From Oreohelix idahoensis (taxonomy: Eukaryota > Mollusca > Gastropoda > Stylommatophora > Oreohelicidae), in NCBI GenBank assembly GCA_024509875.1, contig JAMPIV010009915.1:62001-126000 (forward strand): DNA of 64,000 bases, written 5' to 3'. The notes beneath the pieces are model-generated. The model did no database searches. It was given only the letters and a program-made list of their open reading frames with translations, and was not told where the DNA came from. Position 1 is the stretch's first letter. The number at the start of each line of letters is the position of its first letter. Positions 57,700-64,000 of this stretch are shown here, one piece after another. The position numbers were made by a program, and so were the translations under genes.

Positions 57700-57886
57700 C
57701 TTCTATGGCAACTAAAGCTGTACTGTAACCAATTTCCATTTCAGGGCGTTTTAACTGAGCCTGATGTTTAAAATCTCCTGTAAGATCACATCTGTATTCC
57801 ATCCTTTGTGCTAGTGGGTCACCAACTCCACATGTTCTATGTATAATGTCATGTGGTGTTTCTTGCGGCGTGTGATAATGAAGACT
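57700..57886 (-). CDS. Probable internal exon of a host gene
   Basis: On the minus strand the acceptor CTACTTTCAG ends at 57887. A 187-bp open segment follows (begins SLHYHTPQETPHDIIH, later GVGDPLAQRMEYRCDLTGDF and RPEMEIGYSTALVAIE). The donor AG/GTAAGG follows at 57700/57699. The composition is that of a globular protein with no repeat character, and no copy of it was seen elsewhere in the window. I do not recognise the family. The frame also stays open through the donor for about 18 more codons to solo LTR B, so a longer exon is possible. The LTR and its 22 kb of nested insertions would lie in the adjoining intron or cut the exon end. Confidence 0.5.
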
Positions 57887-59279
57887 CTGAAAGTAGACGG
57901 ACCCAAAAAAATGGGACCCCTGATCAAGCTGAATCCTTTTTTTTTTTTATATTTTAAATGGGAAATCCATTGATATGTTGACCCCAAATTAATGTTAAGG
58001 GAAACAATAAAAAAAAAAAAACATTGCTTCCCCTGTTTCTGTAGGGGACAAACTGACAGACGTTCAAAAATATAGATTAGATATGCTTTTTTTTTTCTTC
58101 CTGATGACATGCGTATACATAGACTTTCAGGTGAAATAGAACAGGCGAAAGCAAATTTAGACCAAACTTACTAACTCTATTCTCACTAAGTCCTTGACTA
58201 TACACTAAGTCTAGACTACACACTCGCCAAGAGAAAATCATAGTCGTTTGTTTACCGCTGATACGTTACGGATTCAGTGTTGTTACTGTATACTGATTTC
58301 GGTTTTTAAAGTAGAAATTTAAAAATCTTGAAAGAAGCGCAAAGAAATGGCAAAGTTACTCATTTTCAGCCATATATTTTATGGCAAAGTTACTCATTTT
58401 CAGCCATATATTTTATGCCATTTTATCCTAAACATAAACTCTGATTTTTCTTTATAAAAAAAATTTTTTTTTTGCACGTTTCAAATCTCTTTTCAGTTAA
58501 AGTCCACCCAGACTATATTTATTTTATCACTTTTCTACTATTTTAATAGTGCTCGCTTACGATTATAAAATTACCAGCTTATGAGATAATCTTAATTCAT
58601 ACATTTGTTGACATAATTATTCACTTATTTATATTATTTCAGTGACGAATACACACTTGTACATGTAAAATATCAAACGAGCATACGTTTAATCAAAGCT
58701 TGAACAACACATATGAATATATTTTTTCTGCAGTGCCCTGAGAGGCATATAAATAATCACATATATTGTTCAAAGTGCGTTCGACAACTCTCGAAGGATG
58801 TTTCTAACTGGAAGATGAGATTTTTTTTAATATGTATGTTTTCAACATACATCCAACCTCCCATGAGCGCGAGTTACATTCCCTCGAATTTGAATGTGTG
58901 CGAGCTGTTATTTATTTCCCTTATTTCTTTGAACGCGAACTAAATTCCATTATACACGAGTTGAGTATTGAGAATTGTAATCATATGCAAAACTTGATTT
59001 TTTTCTCAGGGGTTCAGTGTATCTATATTGCTGTAATTGACGTCAACGTGAATTCTTAGTTTGAGGTATATCAAGAATTCAAGAATGTTTGTTCTCTATT
59101 TTTTGGTTTTCTCTGACAGTATTTACTACCACTCATTTTTGCGTGCTAATTCTTCCAGTATTCATTGTTAAATTTTTCTTCGTCACGGTTATCTTATCAT
59201 ACCTTGTCCTACTTCGTCACTCCTTTACTATTACTTGATAGCTTGACATGTCTTGAAACATTGACTTTTGTTTGTGCAG
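57887..59279. other. Unassigned, AT-rich
   Basis: Several A/T homopolymers. A short duplicated segment 'atggcaaagttactcattttcagccatatattttat' occurs at about 58347 and 58381. A plus-strand CPERHINNHIYCSKC segment preceded by CTGCAG (about 58733) is exon-like, but too short to call. Confidence 0.45.
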
Positions 59280-59452
59280 AGCGTAGTAGTTTGTTTACGT
59301 TACGTAACATTTTCCAGTCCAAAAGTAAGGTGTCTGAAGTAGCTAGACGAGTTAAGTTTGCCATATCGCAAGCCATGCTGGCGGTAGACAAGGATGGCAA
59401 AAGATATGCTGGGATTACTTTTGCACAAGACGGCATCAGGCGAAAATCCTGA
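59280..59452 (+). CDS. Possible terminal exon
   Basis: A good acceptor (TTTTGTTTGTGCAG, ends 59279) precedes an open segment reading RSSLFTLRNIFQSKSKVSEV, then VKFAISQAMLAVDKDGKRYA and a stop at 59450-59452. The composition is protein-like. No family is recognised and no partner exon is found, so this stays speculative. Confidence 0.3.
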
Positions 59453-61046
59453 AATTTTTCGACGAAGGTATGAAACAAATGTTTAATATGAGAATATGGG
59501 TTGCAGATAATAGCCACTCACCATGCTGTCTCAATTCCAATTTGGATACCAGACGGTAATTGGGAGATAAGTTGTCAGTTCGCAAAAATGACGTTCCCAA
59601 ATACATGATAGATCGCACTGGGATGTAGGAAATGACAATGTTGTTTAAGATTAAGACACGGACAGTGATATAATACTTCCGGCAGATGGACTTTGTTGTG
59701 ATAATTAACTAGAGAAAATAACTTCTTAAAAGATATTATCAGTCATAGATCTGGGAAGTAGTGAGTTTGTAAAGATGACAAGTTTACCTTATAATGATAA
59801 ATTGCCTTATATGGTAATGGAGTTCACGCAAAGGGTAATATCTTATGTTGTCTTGCAGTAATGTTCTACATGAGAGGAGAGTAGTAGGGGGAATAGACCC
59901 CTATCAAAATCAGACCTTTATTTGCAATTGATTTGGCATTTGAAATGCTAAGATAGACTGCTCCTGATTGGACTTCTTCTCCAAGTAGCAACCTGGTTGT
60001 GTAGGCGGAAAATTTCGTTTATATGCAACAGCGTTGTAAGACTACTTCACTGACTTCCAATTTCGTCAAGAAGAAACCACAGACAGCCAGGAACACGGAA
60101 AATTACGACCCAAAATATGTGACAGGCTATAAGACTGGGCGTGAATTCTGAGATTTAAGAGAGTTACCCCAGGGACATCACTTTGCGCTTTAAGTTCTAG
60201 GATCCAACTTTAAGTGCACTCAGCTAGATATCTAACTCGCCTGAAAGAGACGACATCTCAATTTAGTTGCCCGATAATATTAGGGCATTTCCTGTGCCAA
60301 AAGTCTGTGTTTGCATGGAATACTCGGGTTAAGTTGTAAAATGTACATTTTACCATGTTATATTTGCATTTTGACATTTATAATTTGTTTGTGGGTGTAC
60401 AATGGTACATGAGGCTTCTAACCTCATCACTGCAAATAACTTAACACATTAACCACCACAGCAAGAGCTGGTGACTGCTTCATGTGGGTTTTCTCCCAAA
60501 GGAACTTACAGCAGAGGTGACCCCAGGTTCCACAGAGAGCAGGAAGTGGATGATAATATCATAGTGTACACATTTATTATACAAGCACTTCAGTAAATTT
60601 CATATATATATATATATTGATATGCGTAATAGCTTAAGGCGTCAACGAGACCGTCCTTAGCGTCGCTGTACAGTCTGCTACTGGAACAATGTCCTTCACA
60701 TTTTCATGCAGATTTATTTAAAGTTCAGAATTCTTTTCGTACAATAATCTAGTATCGACCCTCAGAGGGGTATGGGTGATCTAGAGATCGAACACTTGAG
60801 GAATCTGTAGGAAAATAAAACATTTAGGAGCTCGACACTCATGCATCCGTCCACCTTGAAACACACACAGAAAAGACCTAGAAAGATCTTTCACTTCTGC
60901 TAACATCGACCGTATACTTTTGCTACTACGCCCAAAAGGCAATAACGTACTTCCTGTAACCCAGGATATCGGTCATCAACAAATATGGTCAACAATCGAG
61001 CCGTATTTGATATCGACATATATGTTATGAGTTTTACTCGTAACAT
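59453..61046. other. Unassigned, with one LTR-like block
   Basis: 60395-60560 resembles a block of the 2.3-kb LTR family ('gaggcttctaacctcatca', 'accaccacagcaagagctggtgactgctt'), so an old relative may lie here. Otherwise nothing is recognised. Confidence 0.4.
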
Positions 61047-61067
61047 CCCCCCCCCCCCCCCCCCCCC
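61047..61067. repeat. Poly-C tract (about 21 C)
   Basis: Uninterrupted C run. Its length is likely to be unreliable in sequencing. Confidence 0.9.
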
Positions 61068-61569
61068 GGGTCAAATAATTTAAACGAAGTTTTCATTATT
61101 TACGTGGTGTGAGTTCAAACATCACCGGAGTGAAAAGATGGTATCATCAAATTTCACTGTTAGAATGAAATAGTATAGCACCCAGGTTTGTACCACAGAG
61201 TAAGCAATTAAACACACGAGGTGTGGACAGTAGCAAAGAATGCTAAAACCATTGGCTTCGAAGGACATAAATCATTTTAACAGCAAAGTGAGGTAACCAT
61301 AGCAAGATCAGCCAACATGTAAAAACAAAATGATGATATCAGTCCATGCATTCTCATACTGCACACCGTTTAAAACACCTATCTGTCCCGTCAGGTAACG
61401 GTAATCACTTAATGTCATCTTAATTAATCATTATAATGCAAAGCATTAATATTAATAATTATGTAATAGAAACAATAGATAACACGAGGCAGACAAACAA
61501 CTAGTAAAGTGTATGACTGCGACATTTTGTCAAATGAATAAAGTTATGTGTAATTCAAAATGATATGTT

Positions 61570-63890
61570 ATTCATTCATTCATTCATAACCCTCCCCTCC
61601 CAAAGGAGCATAGGCCTTCAACAAACACATGCCAAGTCCTCCTGTCACGTGCCATCATCTCAAGTTCTTTCCACGTTCTCCTTATCATTTTCACCTCTTT
61701 TTCCAGCTCTCTTCTCCATGTGCTTTTTGGTCTACCTCTGCTTCTCTTGCCCTGGGGGTTCCAGAACAAGGACTGCCTTGTAATGCTATCAACAGGTTTC
61801 CTTAGCGTGTGTCCTATCCATCTCCATCGTCTTCTTCTCATCTCTTGTTCCACTGGCACTTGTCTAGTTCTTGTCATCAGTTCCACGTTGGTAACCTTGT
61901 CATACCATTTTAATCCCTCTATTCTACGCAAGCACCCATTTATGAAAGTCTGTAGCTTTTTGGTAGTTGTCTTTGTTGTTCTCCGTGTCTCAGAGCCATA
62001 CAATAGGACTGACTTCACATTTGAGTTAAGATTCTTATTTTCGTGTTTGATCCGATTTCTCTTGATCTCCATATATTTCCCAATGCAATGAAAGCTCCTC
62101 TTGCTTTTTGTATTCTTATTTTGATATCACTGTCTGTCCCTCCAACTTTGTCTATATTGCTACCAAGATATGTGTACGATTCTACATCTTGTATTGCTGT
62201 ATCTTCAAGTTCAACCCTGTTATCATTACCTGCATTTATTCTCATTATCTTTGTCTTTTCCCTGTGTATTTTCAGACCCAATTGCTGTGACCTCTCATCG
62301 AGTGTTTTCAATTTGTTCTGCATCTGATTACGGTTATGGGACAGAAGAGCTAAGTCATCAGCAAAATCCAGATCATCCAACTGCTTAGGCTGAGTCAACT
62401 GGATTCCATTTCTGTTGTGTGTTGTCGATGTTCTCGTAACCCAGTCTATTGCTAGTAAGAAAAAACATGGAGACAAGAGGCATCCCTGTCGCACTCCTGT
62501 TCTTATCCCAAACGGTTCTGTAAGCTGTCCTTTATGAAGAACTCTGCATCTCATGTCTTCATATGTTTTCTTTATTAAATTAATGATCTTCAGGGGAACT
62601 CCATAATGCCTCATCAATTTCCAAAGTGATTCTCTGTCTACACTGTCAAATGCCTTTTCGTAGTCCACAAATCCGATGTATAGTGGTGAATTCCATTCCA
62701 GACTTTGGTCAACTATTATTCTCACAGTGGCTATCTGGTCTGTACAGGATCTGTTTTGTCGAAAACCTGCTTGTTCATCTCTCAGTTTCTTGTCTATGGA
62801 CTCTTTTAATCTTTCAAGGATAATCCTGTTTAATACTTTTCCTGGCCCTGAAAGTAACATTATTCTTCTATAATTTGTGTACTCTTGTAAATTTCCCTTC
62901 TTAGGCAACTTAACCAGATATCCTTCCTTCCATTCTGCTGGTATCTCTTCCTTTTCCCAGACTTTACCAAGTAATTTATATAACATCTCTGTAGCCGTGT
63001 CGATATCTGCTTTGATGGCCTCTGCTGAAATGCCATCAGGTCCAGACGCTTTTCCATCTCTTAGAAGCTTTATGGCTTTCTGTATTTCTTCCTTCGTTGG
63101 TCTTTCACCGTTAATTTGTAGCTCTTCTTCTGCTGGCTGGATGTCCGAGGGGTTTTGTGGAGCTGGTCTATTGAGAAGGTCCTCAAAATATTCTGTCCAC
63201 CTCTTCATTTGCTCTTGTATATTGCTGAGCAGTTTAGTTTTCCATTCTTGTCTTTTATGAAGCAACTTGTTTGCTTGTATTTCCCCGTTAGCTTCTTTGT
63301 GCTGTTATACAGTTCTCTCATATTACCTTTGGCTGCAGCATCTTCTGCCTCTCTTGCCAACTCGTCAATATATTTCCTCTTGTCTCTTTTGATACTTCTT
63401 TTTACTTCTTTGTTTGCTTCTGTGTACACTTCTTGAGCCTTGGCTTTGGAACTTCTGGTTTTGCTTGTGTTTAAATCTGCTTTCTTGTTTTTCCTGTCTT
63501 TTATTTTATTGATGGTTTCTGTTGTTATCCATGCTTTTTGTTGTCGTTCCCTTTTCCCCAGTATTTCTTCACATGTCTCATTCCATACCGTTTTGATTTG
63601 CTGCCAATAGTCTTCTGTATTCTCTGCCTCTGCCAGCTGTTGGAGCACCTGAAATTTGTTGAATATTGTAAACGCAAATTTGTCTCTTGTTTCTTGATTT
63701 CTTAGATGTCCTACATTAAATTGTTGTCTATAATTTTGCATTGCTGCATATCTCTTGAGTTTCATTTTTACTTTGGCTATCAGATGGTGGTGGTCTGATG
63801 CCACATCTGCTCCTCTATATACCTTTACATCCTGCAATGATGATCTAAACTTCTTGTTTATGCATATATGATCAATCTGCAACAAGGGAA
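61570..63890 (-). pseudogene. RTE-like LINE: endonuclease end, RT and C-terminus, frameshifted
   Basis: Best LINE copy in the window. From the right: the end of an APE-type endonuclease (QIDHICINKKF, VASDHHHLIAKV); a long basic linker (KAKAQEVYTEANKEVKRSIK); RT motifs GKASGPDGISAEAIK, GYLVKLPKKGNLQEYTNYR, QAGFRQNRSCTDQI, VDYEKAFDSVDRESLW, TGVRQGCLLSPCFFLLAIDW and DDLDFADDLALLS; then YTYLGSNIDKVGG, VKSVLLYGSETR, WRWIGHTLRKPVDSI and ARDRRTWHVFVEGL. The frame shifts near 63235 and 62030. A 3' (TGAA)n tail lies at 61570-61587. The catalytic FADD is intact. The clade is likely RTE or close kin. Confidence 0.88.
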
Positions 63891-64000
63891 CGTGACACAA
63901 GTAGCAGCAGAGATGAGGGAATATAAAATCGAGGTTCTGGGACTGTGTGAAACAAAGTGGAAGAGGGTAGACAGGAAGAAACTCATCACAGGTGAATTGG
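63880..64000 (+). pseudogene. Inverted 5' segment of an RTE-like LINE endonuclease
   Basis: The plus strand reads QVAAEMREYKIEVLGLCETK then WKRVDRKK, the start of an APE-type endonuclease (the E of CETK is the catalytic metal ligand position in the family). It abuts, head to head, the minus-strand copy that begins in the endonuclease C-terminus. Continues beyond the window. Confidence 0.7.

Noticed and set aside
58733..58810. CPERHINNHIYCSKC segment as a RING-like exon
   Set aside because: Only one cysteine cluster, no clear donor site and no partner exon; too little to call.

Overview
The window is repeat-dominated nuclear DNA from an invertebrate animal. It has spliceosomal signals, tRNA-derived SINEs, RTE-like LINEs, Ty3/gypsy, hAT, mariner and pogo/Tigger elements and one Polinton/Maverick-class insertion. 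It has no operons and no bacterial features. The transposon mix and SINE style suggest a lophotrochozoan, perhaps a mollusc, but that is a weak inference. No complete host gene is visible. One good internal exon (57700-57886, minus strand) and one weak terminal exon (59280-59452, plus strand) are the only host-gene candidates.

Left part (1-21 kb): LINE and SINE remnants and a 4 x 52 bp tandem repeat come first. A full-length Ty3/gypsy element (2105-11831) follows, with unusually long LTRs of about 2.37 kb and the gene order gag-protease-integrase-RT-RNase H. After that come a solo LTR (15450-17746) inserted in a LINE fragment, and a hAT element (17918-20444) that split another LINE at a TA microsatellite.

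Middle part (21-33 kb): mostly unassigned DNA. It contains two LINE 3' fragments, one of which has grown a 28-bp minisatellite out of its own coding sequence, a 396-bp pogo/Tigger-derived MITE, SINEs and simple repeats.

Right part (32.9-57.6 kb): one solo LTR of the same family as the 15.4-kb copy is stretched to 24.8 kb by nested insertions. These are a second gypsy element with integrase before RT (33738-43171), which carries a SINE-like insert in its right LTR; a mariner with an open transposase frame (43348-44685); and a Polinton-like element (46075-57442), itself hit by a LINE. Target-site duplications and the uninterrupted sister copy at 15.4-17.7 kb support each insertion.

The most unusual object is the Polinton-like element. 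It has 6-bp target duplications (AACCAG), 5'-AG termini and inverted arms of about 3.1 kb (right arm about 4 kb with its LINE). Its only recognisable gene is a broken fusion of four C2H2 zinc fingers, a linker/N-terminal domain and a protein-primed family-B DNA polymerase. The inverted arms duplicate the polymerase catalytic core, so a second core ORF lies head-to-head on the opposite strand. No integrase, capsid, ATPase or protease gene is visible. The outer arms carry about 15 tandem units each, every unit containing a YY1-like CAAGATGGCGG word.

The right end (57.9-64 kb) is unassigned DNA followed by a 5'-inverted RTE-like LINE (61570-64000).
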